Source: a virus
Virus record (IMG/VR): IMGVR_UViG_3300010151_000039
Location: 1 to 38,382 of that record
Direction: 5' to 3' (one strand)
Length of the DNA stretch: 38,382 nucleotides
The notes below the pieces were generated by a model that ran no database searches, was not told the DNA's origin, and was given only the letters and a program-made list of their open reading frames with translations. Made by a program: the position numbers and the translations under genes. Positions 1 to 12,000 of the stretch are shown piece after piece; within the stretch, counting starts at the first letter, position 1, and every line of letters begins with the position of its first letter.

Positions 1-1
1 A

Positions 2-343
2 GCTGTTCTAACAGCAGATAGTGGATTTTTAATACCTTCAGTAAACGATACCGTAAGTGGTGTTGATTTAACCGCAGGAGCAAAAGGAGCAAATTTAGGT
101 TCCTTAGTTAGTGGTGGTGGAAGTGTTCCAGAAAAAACAATAAAAGTAGAGTTTACTGGAATACCCTCCAGAATCCCGATTGAATTAAACGGTAAAAATA
201 TGGGAGACTTTAATTGGAAAGGTCTAATAGGTGACAACCTATTCATGCAAAACTTAAAATCACAGTTAATAGAAACTAACCTAACTACCGCTTCAGGTAT
301 GAATAATGAAAGAGAGTTAGCTAGGTATGATAGTATGGTATAA
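2..343 (+). CDS. C-terminal fragment of an unidentified phage (probably structural) protein
   Basis: This reading frame is open from the window edge to a TAA at 341-343 and gives about 113 residues of a protein whose start lies upstream. The visible part begins with a Gly/Ser-rich stretch (around residues 30-50), then a short segment reading KTIKVEFTGIPSRIPIELNG, and ends with a polar helix-like tail. I do not recognise a family. It lies 47 bases upstream of a very large tail/baseplate gene on the same strand, so a structural role is an inference from position only. The intervening bases contain a late-promoter-like element, so this gene may close an upstream transcription unit. Confidence 0.7.
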   Translation, partial: AVLTADSGFLIPSVNDTVSGVDLTAGAKGANLGSLVSGGGSVPEKTIKVEFTGIPSRIPIELNGKNMGDFNWKGLIGDNLFMQNLKSQLIETNLTTASGMNNERELARYDSMV

Positions 344-365
344 GTCTAAGATTTCTATTAACGAA

Positions 366-383
366 TATTTATATTAATAAATA
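366..383 (+). promoter_or_regulatory. Candidate late promoter element (TATTTATA + AATAAATA)
   Basis: TATTTATA (366-373) is followed by AATAAATA (376-383), which fits the NATAAATA form of the T4-type late promoter. The element ends 7 bases before the ATG at 391. Similar pairs precede other structural genes in the window. A T4-like late start site about 6 bases downstream would fall at about 389, giving an almost leaderless mRNA. Motif is seen; function is inferred, and AT-rich DNA makes chance matches possible. Confidence 0.45.
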
Positions 384-390
384 AGACAAT

Positions 391-3300
391 ATGCCAGGGT
401 CACCACAAAATAATAATTTTTCTTCATTAAGTTTTTCAGGTACTAAAGCACTTAGAGATTTACTTTTAACAAAAAATTTACCTAACCCAGAGGGTTTAGG
501 TCCATATGGTAATTTTACTAACTCCACATACTCTATTGCGTCCTTTTCAGTTAAAGATGTTATAGACCAACCAAGTGTAGAAGTTAACTCGGAAATGTTT
601 TTAAATAAACTTTATTTAAATAACGCTTACGGGCCAGAAGGTGGATATTCGGATTTTATAAAAATATACACTACGAGTCAAGGTATAGCTAAGGTAAACG
701 AAGGAGAGTATCCTGATTTTACCCCACCAGAGACTGGGGCAGGTTTATTTGGTGAAAACCCATTTAGGATTGTAGCTCGTTATTATTCACCAATGGACAT
801 ACTATTAGGGGTAAGTGCGGAAGGACTTTTATCCCAAACATTGTTACAGGACAGTCCACTACAACAAGCGGGAGCGAGACAGCTAAGGTTTGAATTTCAA
901 GAAAGAATAGCACAAGAACTTTATCAAGAAACAATTGGTAGACTTAGTTTTGTAGACGCATTACAAGACCCTATAGACGCTTTAGATATAGTTACGGGGA
1001 GACAACCCCTAATAAACAGAGATTATACTATAACACAACCTAAATCACTCGTAGGACAAGGATTAGACTTTGTATCTAGACTGACGGGAATATATGTCCC
1101 GTATTCTTACATACCTGGAGATTATTTTGAATTAGAACCACCTAGAGGACTAAGCAGCGTAGAAAAATCTATTTCTGACATTACAGGAATATTGGGAAGT
1201 TTAGTGGGAATACCACGGAGGAGACAATCCCCTTCACAAAGATTTTTAGAATATACGGGAGGAGGAACAAAATCAAAACTTTTTAAAGCAATCAGATATA
1301 ATAAATATGGGCCACAATATGGTGAAGGTGCACAGGCACAGACCGCAATTGGTGCTGCGTTTGGTGAAGTTATAGATTTTGTTGGGGGAGGTATTCTGGG
1401 TTTTGGTAATAACCCACCCAACCTACCACAATATATTGGAGGGCCTAGAAATAGGATTGCCGACATGACAAGTCCACCAGATAACACATATGCGGGTAAA
1501 AATTATGTGCAAATGTTTGGTCCCGACGCGGTAGCGAAAGAGTTCGACTCTAACGAGTATGAATTTGGGATGCGAGGGAGAAACTATAGTGACCAAGGAA
1601 ATGTCCCAGGGGGATTTACATGGTTTACGGATAAGACACCAGGAAGTGGATTTTTAAATAGTGTAGGTTCCTTATTTAACGCTAACGCTAATAGTAATAG
1701 GGTAGGACCACAGGAACCAGGAGCGACACAAGGGCCGGAAGGGTCTACAGATAATACCACACGGCATCAAGTACCAAACTCATACGACGACACCAAATCT
1801 ACTAACTATAAATTTAGACAAGACAGTCTTATGGACACTACCCAACAGATTATAGATTCAGTACCTAAAGGTGGTGCCGGTCTAAAATCTGTTTCTCACG
1901 CTATGAACCAGGTGAGTAAAGTTTTTAATGATGGTTATAAAGAATTAACAAAAGGTTCACGAGTTAAAAAATTTGTAAATACTGATGCAACATCAGGAGA
2001 GGGGATAGAGCAATCGAGAGAGTACTGTAGGGTATGGACTAAAGATGTCCCTTATTACGCGTATGACAGACTGGTTAGGTTTAATATGAACCATAGAAAA
2101 GAAACATATTCTGTTTTAGATAGTCCTTACAATTTAAATATTGCACCCCACAGAACCGATGAAAGTGGTAAGGGGTCCAGTAACATTGTTGACGGTAAGG
2201 TTAAAAAATATATGTTTTCGTTGGAGAATTTAGCTTGGAGAACAAGTGGTGAACCAGGATTTACATATGATGATTTACCTTCCTGTGAAAAAGGGCCAAA
2301 CGGAGGAAGAATTATGTGGTTCCCACCATACGACTTAAGTGTAGACGAAGCGAGTTCAGCAAACTGGACTGAGAACAACTTTTTAGGTCGACCAGAACCA
2401 ATATATACATATAATAATACAAATCGTACAGGAAGTTTACGATTTAAAATCGTAGTAGACCACCCGAGTGTTCTAAACTTATTGGTTAGAAAAGAATTAC
2501 AAAAGTTAGGACCTGAAGAAACAGACGCTATTGTAGACTCTTTCTTTGCTGGGTGTAAAAAATATGATATTTTTGATTTAGCTAGAAAATGGAAACAGTT
2601 CTCAGTGAATGAATTAGAGTCCTTAAATGAACAACTTAACACTGCTGGATTGACAGACAGGGCCACTAGAGAAATTATAAATGAATCGGCAACTGAAAAT
2701 CCACAGGAGACTAATCCCACACCATTACCAGAATTACAATCAGGACTATACTTCTTTTTTGATAACGACTATCCAGACACTAATACCAACTCTACTACAT
2801 CTACGGTAAGTTATGTTGCGTGTGCTGAAGGGAGTATGTCACAATTTGGCCAATACCTAGTTCCAGGAGCGAGTTCTTTTGAAGAATATATTAATAGTGC
2901 TAGTGAAGCTGATAAACCTGGTTTTAGAACCTTCTTCACAGAAGACGCGGGTAAAAATGGTGGCATTGGTTCGGGTTCAGCTTATGACCAATATAATAAC
3001 GTATGGCCACAATTTGCTAGAGATTTAAAACAGGTCTTAGATTCCGGTTTAAAAAATGTAACATTAATATTTGATGGTTCGTCAAGTTCTATCGCTACTT
3101 CCGCATACAATAAAAATCTTTCACAAAGAAGACTGGATTCCGTAATTAAAATGTTTGACACTTATGAGATTGATGGGAAAAAAGCTTTTAAACAGTATAG
3201 AGAGGACGGTACGTTAAAAATACCTGATGGTAACTCCATGGGTGAGAGTCAATGTAACGTAGACACTGGTGGTACTGGTGAAGGTGAAGAGGGGCTTGGG

Positions 3301-5526
3301 TTAAATGAGACTGGTGTGATAGGGAGTAACACTACGACAGGAACAGTAAATAATTCTGGTCCAGTTTATTCCGCACCCGCGGCAGGATGTAGGTATGTTA
3401 CCATATCTAGTATTGAATATGAAGATATTGCACAACCAGAACCAGAACCGGAACCTAAACCTCCAGTGGATAGGAAACGAGTTAGGCCTATACAACAACA
3501 GGAACAACTTAATATAGAAAATGACAAAAATACCCGAAGAGAAATAGCCAACAAAGTTCTAATGAAAATGGTTACCGAGTGTGATTATTTCGACATGATT
3601 CAAGAAGAGAATGAATTTATATATGATTCTTTGAAACAAAAGTTTAAATTTTTTCACCCCGCATTTCACGCTATTACACCAGAAGGGTTAAACAGTAGGT
3701 TGACTTTTCTTAATCAGTGTGTTAGGCCAGGAGCGACCATCCCTACCGCCACCAAAAGTGGAACTTTAAACAGAAATGCAGACGCTAAGAACACATCATT
3801 CGGTGCACCACCAATATGTATTTTACGAATTGGAGATTTTTACCATACAAAAATCGCTATAGACCAGGTGTCCTTTACTTATGATGAGAATCTATTGGAT
3901 TTAAATCCAGAAGGTATTGGGGTGCAGCCCATGTTAGCTACTGTTAGTCTTAATTTTAAGTACATTGGAGGACAAGGGTTAAAAGAACCAGTCTCCCAAC
4001 TACAAAACGCTTTATCCTTTAATTTCTTTGGTAATACTGAAATGTATGACGATAGAGCAGTTTTAACTGTTACGGATGACAATCCAGATGAAAAAGCGTG
4101 GATACAGGAGAACTCTGACTTAATTGGTAATACTGGACTCCCAAATCCAGAAGGGACCGCAGACGAAACAGATGAAATAGATACTTCAGCAAATGACGGG
4201 ATTACTATTGGTGATAGAACCAACTCATTTGGGGGCACTACAGGACAAACGGGCACAATTAACTATAAAAACAACTGGGTAGACCTAAGTACCGCAGCAT
4301 ATGAATATATCAATAGTACTAATAATGATATATTTGATTATGTGAAAAATCAAAATTATGTAGGTTTACAAATATTTTTCTCGGAAAAAGAAATGTTTGA
4401 AGGTGAGTATTATAGTGCGACTGCGGTCCCAGGAAGTTTTAATACTAATAATGGAAAACTAATAGGTAAGTCTAAAGGTTGGGAAACTAGACTAAAGGAT
4501 TTGGAAGACCTTTATAAATTTAAAATCACAGACGGTACGACCTATATTCAAAACATAGCTGTTGGGTTAACTTCATCACAAGAAGATAGTTTAAAAGAGT
4601 TTTTACAACACCAACTAGTTGATAGTATACGTGAATATGAGTACCAGTTCACCCAACTAGACCTAGATTTAAAAGCTAGCACCTTAAAGTATGTCAAACA
4701 CATTAATTCACTTAATATTGTTAATAAAGGTGGTGATGGGTATGGGGAAAACGGTAAGTGGACCACACTTAAGTTATCGGGAGGGACAGACGTTTATCCC
4801 ACAGTTAATGGAGCGACCCCTCCCACAAACACATTAGTAGAGTTAGGCGACGACTATAAAAACCTAACCAACTTAATTACTTTTTATAGTCAAATATATA
4901 ACGGGGATAGTGCGGGGTTAATTATTGGTAATACACTTCTTGATGTTGTGACAGCTAAATTAACTGCACCTAATCAATTTAGTGTTGGATGGGACAATAT
5001 TAGTAATGACCTCAACTCTCCCATTAGTGCGTCACTCACCCCCTTCATTATGGAATATTACTTATTTGGTAATAAATTAATTGACCAGGCCACTGTGGAT
5101 TCATTAGTTAATACTAACATACAACCATTTAAGGATAATAATAATAACTACGTGGGACAATCATCCTTTATAGGTGAAATGGTAGAAGCCTTATACCCAC
5201 CACCACAAATGACGCCATTATGGGTAGACTGGTTTAAAAATGAAGTTTCTGAATACATAACACTTAACGAAGATTTCTATATAAGAAAATTTCTAGATAT
5301 TAATGACGAATTTCTTACAAATGTAACACCCGAAGGTATTAGTACATTATCACAAGGATTAACTGAGTTATCATACCCCGCTAATTTAACTGACCTGAAA
5401 GATGATAAAAAACGAGAAATGACTTATGAACAGGTTACGGACCAGAGTATAGAAGCCGATATTAGGGTTTACTCGAGTAAGAGAAGTACGGGTCCTGACA
5501 GTAGTTTTAATTTAAAATTCTTTTAA
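391..5526 (+). CDS. Giant tail/baseplate protein (CIS-tube-like) with embedded OmpA-like domain, 1711 aa
   Basis: I read this as a virion baseplate or tail-tube adaptor protein. Residues about 606-730 (YMFSLENLAWR, then a block with YTYNNTNRTGSLRFKIVVDH) and about 1138-1195 (ILRIGDFYHTKIAIDQVSFT, then LNPEGIGVQPMLATVSLNF) resemble the two halves of contractile-injection-system tube-type adaptor proteins (Afp7-like). Between them, about 785-1010, lies an OmpA/MotB-like fold: an opening strand GLYFFFDNDYP, the signature YNKNLSQRRLDSV at about 904-920, and a closing strand CRYVTISS. A PEPEPEPKPP linker follows. OmpA-like domains bind peptidoglycan in bacterial proteins, so the domain may hold the baseplate to the cell wall. 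The N-terminal 550 and C-terminal 450 residues are unassigned. The gene is 2 bases upstream of the gp53-like gene, implying co-translation. The length is far above T4 gp48/gp54. Structural role is likely; the exact baseplate position is uncertain. Confidence 0.6.
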   Translation: MPGSPQNNNFSSLSFSGTKALRDLLLTKNLPNPEGLGPYGNFTNSTYSIASFSVKDVIDQPSVEVNSEMFLNKLYLNNAYGPEGGYSDFIKIYTTSQGIAKVNEGEYPDFTPPETGAGLFGENPFRIVARYYSPMDILLGVSAEGLLSQTLLQDSPLQQAGARQLRFEFQERIAQELYQETIGRLSFVDALQDPIDALDIVTGRQPLINRDYTITQPKSLVGQGLDFVSRLTGIYVPYSYIPGDYFELEPPRGLSSVEKSISDITGILGSLVGIPRRRQSPSQRFLEYTGGGTKSKLFKAIRYNKYGPQYGEGAQAQTAIGAAFGEVIDFVGGGILGFGNNPPNLPQYIGGPRNRIADMTSPPDNTYAGKNYVQMFGPDAVAKEFDSNEYEFGMRGRNYSDQGNVPGGFTWFTDKTPGSGFLNSVGSLFNANANSNRVGPQEPGATQGPEGSTDNTTRHQVPNSYDDTKSTNYKFRQDSLMDTTQQIIDSVPKGGAGLKSVSHAMNQVSKVFNDGYKELTKGSRVKKFVNTDATSGEGIEQSREYCRVWTKDVPYYAYDRLVRFNMNHRKETYSVLDSPYNLNIAPHRTDESGKGSSNIVDGKVKKYMFSLENLAWRTSGEPGFTYDDLPSCEKGPNGGRIMWFPPYDLSVDEASSANWTENNFLGRPEPIYTYNNTNRTGSLRFKIVVDHPSVLNLLVRKELQKLGPEETDAIVDSFFAGCKKYDIFDLARKWKQFSVNELESLNEQLNTAGLTDRATREIINESATENPQETNPTPLPELQSGLYFFFDNDYPDTNTNSTTSTVSYVACAEGSMSQFGQYLVPGASSFEEYINSASEADKPGFRTFFTEDAGKNGGIGSGSAYDQYNNVWPQFARDLKQVLDSGLKNVTLIFDGSSSSIATSAYNKNLSQRRLDSVIKMFDTYEIDGKKAFKQYREDGTLKIPDGNSMGESQCNVDTGGTGEGEEGLGLNETGVIGSNTTTGTVNNSGPVYSAPAAGCRYVTISSIEYEDIAQPEPEPEPKPPVDRKRVRPIQQQEQLNIENDKNTRREIANKVLMKMVTECDYFDMIQEENEFIYDSLKQKFKFFHPAFHAITPEGLNSRLTFLNQCVRPGATIPTATKSGTLNRNADAKNTSFGAPPICILRIGDFYHTKIAIDQVSFTYDENLLDLNPEGIGVQPMLATVSLNFKYIGGQGLKEPVSQLQNALSFNFFGNTEMYDDRAVLTVTDDNPDEKAWIQENSDLIGNTGLPNPEGTADETDEIDTSANDGITIGDRTNSFGGTTGQTGTINYKNNWVDLSTAAYEYINSTNNDIFDYVKNQNYVGLQIFFSEKEMFEGEYYSATAVPGSFNTNNGKLIGKSKGWETRLKDLEDLYKFKITDGTTYIQNIAVGLTSSQEDSLKEFLQHQLVDSIREYEYQFTQLDLDLKASTLKYVKHINSLNIVNKGGDGYGENGKWTTLKLSGGTDVYPTVNGATPPTNTLVELGDDYKNLTNLITFYSQIYNGDSAGLIIGNTLLDVVTAKLTAPNQFSVGWDNISNDLNSPISASLTPFIMEYYLFGNKLIDQATVDSLVNTNIQPFKDNNNNYVGQSSFIGEMVEALYPPPQMTPLWVDWFKNEVSEYITLNEDFYIRKFLDINDEFLTNVTPEGISTLSQGLTELSYPANLTDLKDDKKREMTYEQVTDQSIEADIRVYSSKRSTGPDSSFNLKFF

Positions 5527-5528
5527 TT

Positions 5529-5999
5529 ATGTCCAGATATTATAATAGATATACAGATTTTAATGTGAACGGCGAAAACCTAACTGTTCCGTTTATTAAA
5601 TTACCTTCATTATCTTCAGATAAGAAAACAATATATAAAGTTAATAGGTCTAGGTTAGATAAACTAAGTGAACAATATTATGGAAGTCCATATTTTGGGT
5701 GGTTAATCTTACAAGCGAATCCTCAGGTAGGTGGGTTAGAATGGTATATAAAAGATGGGCAAGTATTGATTGTTCCGTATCCTTTAGTAGCTTCTTTACA
5801 AAACTATAAACAAGCGGTAGACGACTATTTCTTTTTCTATGGTAAAAACTTACCCATGAATACCTATACGATACCTAACATCAACTCAACACCAATCACT
5901 TATGTGGCACCTGTAAGTAACAACACAACTGGAACACAAGGTACCATAAATACCACTAATGGTGGTATTGGGGGAAGTACGTATTCGTCTTCGTATTAA
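5529..5999 (+). CDS. 53: gp53-like baseplate wedge protein with LysM-like fold
   Basis: This 156-residue protein resembles the T4 gp53 family of baseplate wedge subunits, which have a LysM-like core and lock neighbouring wedges around the hub. The visible signature spans residues about 35-90: YKVNRSRLDKLSEQYYG, then PYFGWLILQANP, then a strand GQVLIVPYPL. This is the usual YxV-x-D-LSxxYYGxPxxWWxIxxAN pattern. The C-terminal 40 residues are a low-complexity Thr/Asn/Gly/Ser tail that probably is flexible. The gene begins 2 bases after the giant tail protein and is followed by the hub gene 14 bases later, a gene order that fits a baseplate operon. No Shine-Dalgarno sequence is visible. T4 gp53 is about 196 residues, so this is a compact version. 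Confidence 0.8.
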   Translation: MSRYYNRYTDFNVNGENLTVPFIKLPSLSSDKKTIYKVNRSRLDKLSEQYYGSPYFGWLILQANPQVGGLEWYIKDGQVLIVPYPLVASLQNYKQAVDDYFFFYGKNLPMNTYTIPNINSTPITYVAPVSNNTTGTQGTINTTNGGIGGSTYSSSY

Positions 6000-6013
6000 T
6001 TTAATGATTAATT

Positions 6014-9000
6014 ATGGCAAATGAAATTAGTAATGGTGACAACGTCTTAGTAGAATTTTCCGAGAACAACATCCTGTTGGTTGACCCAAGTAGAGTTTTT
6101 GAGGGAGGTAAAGTAAAGGATAGGTTAGTCGACTCAGAGAACCTAATTATATACGCTAGTTTAAAAGCCAGAGTAGTTCCCCGTAGTAAACTTATTGCGG
6201 GAGCAGGAGTAGATAACCCAACACCAGAAGCTTTTGTCGATGTATTCGAAGGAGACATCAATTTTTTAAAACCAGAAGGTAAGAGTTATTATACCAGTGA
6301 TTGGACCGACACTCAAACGGGAAAGGGATTTGCTACCGCAGGAGGTGCGTTAAACCAAAGAGTTCAAAACACGGTAACAGACCCACGAACTGGACAAGTG
6401 AGGGTGAGTGAGGAAATTAGTAATAGGTTAGATTCGGAAGGTTTTGGAATTAATAATATATCTGTTACTTTAAATAGAGCCTTTACCCCGATTGTAAATA
6501 TTACATTTACTGACGTTAGAGGACAAACATTGTTCGAACAAGGCCCTAATTCACCCTATGCTGCGTTTTTCCAATTACCTTACCCCCTATTTAAATTAAA
6601 GTTAAAAGGGTATTATGGTAAAGCGGTAGAGTACCAACTCATGCTAGAAAAATTTAATGCGTCTTTTGATGCGTCTACAGGAAATTATAATGTTACGTGT
6701 AACTTTAAAGGTAGGGTTACAGCATTGCTGGCTGACATCAACCTACAAGAAATGAGGGTGGCACCATATATGTTTTCGAGGTCTTATGAGGTAGATAATG
6801 GTGAAGACGAAAAAACTTCATTTTTCACTAGTAGAGGTAGACAAACTTTGAGTCAAGTATATGAAGCGTACAAGGCTAAAGGTCTTATCGATAATCGATT
6901 ACCGGACCTAACGATTGACGATTTAATTGATAGGATTAAAGAGTTAGAAACCGATATAGAAAAAAAATTAAAAAGTTATAACTTAAATGCTTTAGATGAT
7001 ATTGAAAAATATGACAAATATAGTACTGGATACCGAAATAAAATATTGGCAAGTGGAGGTTGGAGAGCCACATATATAGATACAGACATAAACTCGATTA
7101 CGGGACCTCAGGTAGATGTAAAAACTGATAAAGTTTATTACATGTTTAAAAAGGTATATAGGGATAATCCCGTAAAACAAAAAGACGCTTTTGAAAATTT
7201 AAAAAAGAGGATAAAAGAAGGTAATGAGGGTCTTTTAGGTAATAAAACGTTTGGTACGGGGGGTGAACAAGCTATCCCCGTAGACATCAGGTATGAAGAT
7301 TTATTGGCCGCTCCTCCGACAGGATTTGAAGATAGCACTAATAGCTGGTTTACTTTTGAGATATTCGAAGAGAAAATAGGGAAAATAATTACCGTGTTCA
7401 ACACTAAAAGAACCGAGATAGAAAAAACTTTAACTGCCGCGGTAAACACTGTAGTAGTAGAGTCACTAGGTTTCAACCCCACAGTAAGAAACATATTTGC
7501 TATATTTATTTCTCACGCGGATACCTTTCTAAGGTTGATGGACGAAACCCACAACCAAGCCTTTGCTGTTAGAGAAGACCCTAACAGGTTAAACTCGATT
7601 AATGGTACGGGTAGCCCCAGTAGTACTGATGAGGTTGTTATGGTATATCCCTGGCCTCATTACTACCTAGAAGAAACGGACGAAAACGGACCACAATATG
7701 TTAGCACTTACCCTGGGTCTACTAATGTACTTGGACAAACTAAGGCTTACGACGCCACCCTTTGGCCTGAAGTTAACTTTGTGGAGGAATTTTTTAAAGC
7801 ACAAGTAATAGGTAATGTGGATAGTAAACCCGAGTTTGCGTTAAATACCGTTGGTGGAAATTGGGTGCCTATCACCTCATTTGAGTTAGGAGAAGAACAG
7901 GTTTACATTAATAAATCTATAGTACCATTCAACTATGAAATATGGGACCGTTCCATAGTCTTTTCATGTTTTTCTGGATTGTCTACACGACTTAAAGAAA
8001 ACGTGGCAAAAAATACATTTTATGAACTAGCTAAGGTAGAAGCCGCTAACATCAAAGAGTACTTAACTGGGTTATTAGACCTTAACGAATTATTGAAAAA
8101 CCAAACTTTCAACTACAATACGTTTTTAACTTACTTAAAAGAAATTTCACCCCTAAATAACTACCAACTACTAATTAGGGACCAATTTAATACACCATAT
8201 ATAAGACTTAAAAGTAATAGCGGGAGATTTACTCTAACACCCTTTAACACTTTTAAATCACTAACATACCAACTAAATAACGGGGAAATAGAGAGTTCTT
8301 TATCTACGTTAGATAATGTTTTGTCTTCTGGAAATGTTAGGGATAATAACATCTTGGAGACATTTCCATTTTCTCATTTTGTTTCAAACGACCCAAACAC
8401 TTCTTGGACAGTAAATAATTTAGCTGCGGGACCACAAATATCTAGTTATGAGTCTTTAAATAGTATACAACAAAGTCTAGCATATCAACAAGACCAAAAA
8501 GTATTCGCTTCTATAATACCGGACAATACCACATCTTCGGTATTGGAAGATATTCAATTTTATACTGACGCGGATTGGGCGTCTAAAACAGCTATAACAG
8601 ATTTAGCGACTAAAATTGATACTAGATTTATCAATAATCAAAACACTAGAAATTCTTGGGAGGTTTTTTATGAAAAAGTACAACTCCAAACAGACAGTAG
8701 TTATGTGTGTAATCAAAATTTAGTCACAACAGAGGGAGACCTAGATTATGGAGATAATTATGAGGGGGAAATCTTCTCTAAACAAATTACTTCATTGTTG
8801 AATACCCCATACTTTATTAATAGTATGGTCGAGGGTGTAGATAACGAGATTAATAATATTGACTCACCTTATAAGTCAGCCGCTTACCTATTCTTACATT
8901 CTTTACCCCTACCTACCTTAAGGGAAAAAACATTACTATCTAATCAGTCTACGTATAATTTATATGGTGACTATATCGCTAAAACTCTGAACCAGGTGTC

Positions 9001-12000
9001 CGCGACACATCCATTACCTAGTGCTTGGATTTTAAAATATGGGGCAATTTGGCACAGATATAAGGAGTTCATTAATAATAATACGGACTTTTTAACTTCG
9101 GTATGGACAGATTTCGACGCTAACACATATTTTAACAATGGTAGTGGTTTGGTGTACACATATGATTTAAATGTGGGTCCTAATAACAATTTAATGAGTT
9201 TCGGAGGACAGTGGTCCCCTACCCCCACGATGGACCAACTTAATTTAGGTTTTTACCCTGAACTAAACAACTATATTTATTATTTCGTTACTGGGGAGTT
9301 ATTATATGACGGATTTAACATTAGTGGGTTCCCCATAACAGATAACCAAGTCAACCAACTTATAACCCAAGAAGCTTTATATTTAAAGAATGCGGAAGAA
9401 TTAACCATAACCTCCTTAACGACGGACCCAATACAGACCAGAGCAAATTTTTGGTTTAACTACTACGATTTAACTATGGAGTCTTATTTAAGTGGTTATA
9501 CTACGGAACAATATCTATTATTTCCGTGTGAAGGTGGAATGAAGAAATCCCAAGTGGAATTTGAAGTTAGTTCACCATATTCCTTAACTAATAACCCCAA
9601 TGTAACTAATGGAGCGGCACGGCTTGTCTGGTCACTTTCTAACTACGGATATTTTGAACACCATCAGAACACTTTTCCACAACCAGACCAGTACCTAAAG
9701 AAAATAATGGTAGACCAAGAAGAACAACTTTCTTTTAACATTACCAATAATGAAGAATATGCGTCTATTGAAGAATTATTTGACATATTTAGTCCCGAAA
9801 TTTTAGATACGTTTGAAGGGTACTTCTTAAATTTTAGTGAGACGTTTAATGTTGACCCCCCCATTGCTTACGAAAAAGAAGACATAATGAGTCTAAATTT
9901 CCAACAGATAGTTAGGGAATTCTTAAAAATAGACCAAAATAAGGTTAACGATAGTCAAAGCAATACACAGTTAAGTTACAATTTAGGACAGACACAATTA
10001 AATAAAATTAATTCTACACTTAGAGAATTTCTAACCCACCAAAAGGCTTTTAATTTTTATAATCCTAAAGATATTAATCTAGAAGTGTTTAGAAGTTTGA
10101 CACCTTCTTCAGGAGCAACACCAACGGTCTCGTTTGGTAGGTATACGGGGAACTTACCACCAGATATAAGTTTAATTGATTCAACCACACTATATCTTGA
10201 TGAATGGAAAGAATTAAGGAAACAGGTGGGGTTCTACACTAACTCACTCTCATCTGCTTACACATTAAACTTAATCTATAATGATAGTGGAAATTATGTT
10301 ACTGAATTTTTTCGTGAGCTTAATATTGAGTTTAACGTACCTAATATAAAATTGTTAAGGAAAATAATTAGAATGTATGTGACCGTTAGAATTGATGCGG
10401 GGGCTACCGAGAATATTGACAATGTAGAATTCTTACAAAGAATAAAAACTGAAGTTGTAGAATCTTGGGAATTCTCCCAGTTCGATTTCCTTAACCAACT
10501 ATTCATACAACTTAAGACGGTATTACCACAGACAGCTGAAACTCAGATAGAGGAATTTACTGACAATTCCACTTATAATAGTGACGAAAATAAACTTGAA
10601 CAATATCAAGTATTTAAGACTCTAAACGATAAGTGGATTTCAGGTGAGGAGTTTAGTAATAAATACCTATTTGAAGATTTTTTATTTTATGATGTGGCTA
10701 ATAGAGATATTGGGGACAAAGCAATAATAACCACGGATGCCATTAAAAGTTTCGGACACATTAATAACACCAATAAAAGTTTATTAACTATAATCGGTTC
10801 TTTACTACAAGGTAATTTCTTTAACTTTATGGGGATGCCTTCCTATATTAATTTTTATGGGATGACATCTAATGGGGACACCCCGATACCTAAACTAAGC
10901 ACACAAGACGAAGCAGACGCACTTTTTGGTACACATCTAGAAGTTGACACATTAGATTCAGGACCAAAATTTTTATGCCAATATGTTGGCCCACCATCTA
11001 CACAGTTAGGTGGGGAACTCACCAAAAAGAGCAAATATGAAAACGATTCATTTATGTTGGGGAGAACCGTCCAAAACCCACTACTTTCTACCGATTATGA
11101 CCCACAAAAAAATAATAAAGTTGTGGCGTTTGCCGTAGATTTTGGAATACAAAGTCAAGGTGTATTTAAAGGGATTAGTTTAGACCAAAGTGAATTTAAA
11201 AATACTTCCGAATCCTTTGTTGTTACAGAGGCTATGGCACAATCCGCTAACGATAAAAGTATAATGACCCAAGGGCTCAGTTTATTTAATATATATAAAA
11301 GTCGTTCCTATACGTGTAAGATAGAAGCGATGGGGAACGTTTGTATCCAACCCACAATGTATTTTGAATTACGACACGTACCTATGTTTAGTGGGCCATA
11401 CCTTATATTGGATGTAGAACATAACATACAACCCAACACTATGACTACTACCTTTACTGGTGTTAGGGTCCCTTTCCACAAAATGCCTGAAATAAGTCAA
11501 TTGGTGGCTAAGGTAAATCAAACATTTTTAAATAAAGTAAGGAAGAAAGTTAAACAAGAAAAAGAAATTGCGAGAAAAGGAGGGTTTGAAGCTGAAAGTG
11601 ATACTGAACTTGAATCAGTTAAAAAAGGAAATACTAATTTTATAGGTAGGGACGACGATAAGGTAGATTATATTATCATCCATGTTACAGCGGGTGTAGA
11701 TTACGGTGCCGACCCTATCAGTAACATCAATCAACAACATCTAAATCGTGGATTTGCGGGTATTGGATACCACTATCTAATATCTAGAGGTACCGGAGGT
11801 AGTAAACCAGACGGTACATTATATGGTGCAAGACCTTATGGTAAGGTTGGAGCACACGTACTCGGACACAATGAAAGGTCAATAAGTGTGAGTATGATTG
11901 CTAATTGTGATAAAATGGGGACTTATACTTCAGTTGGAGATTATGCGACAGATAAACAAAAGGATACATTAGAATGGACCTTATTGTATTTGTTATTTAA

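Noticed and set aside
2127-2720. 197-residue open frame on the minus strand
   Set aside because: It lies fully inside the 1711-residue tail gene, has no recognisable motif, and its frame is kept open by the coding bias of the + strand gene. All supported genes are on the + strand.
3430-3465. PEPEPEPKPP stretch as a TonB-like protein
   Set aside because: The Pro-Glu repeat is short and internal to a phage tail gene after the OmpA-like domain; it is simply a linker, with no TonB domain following.
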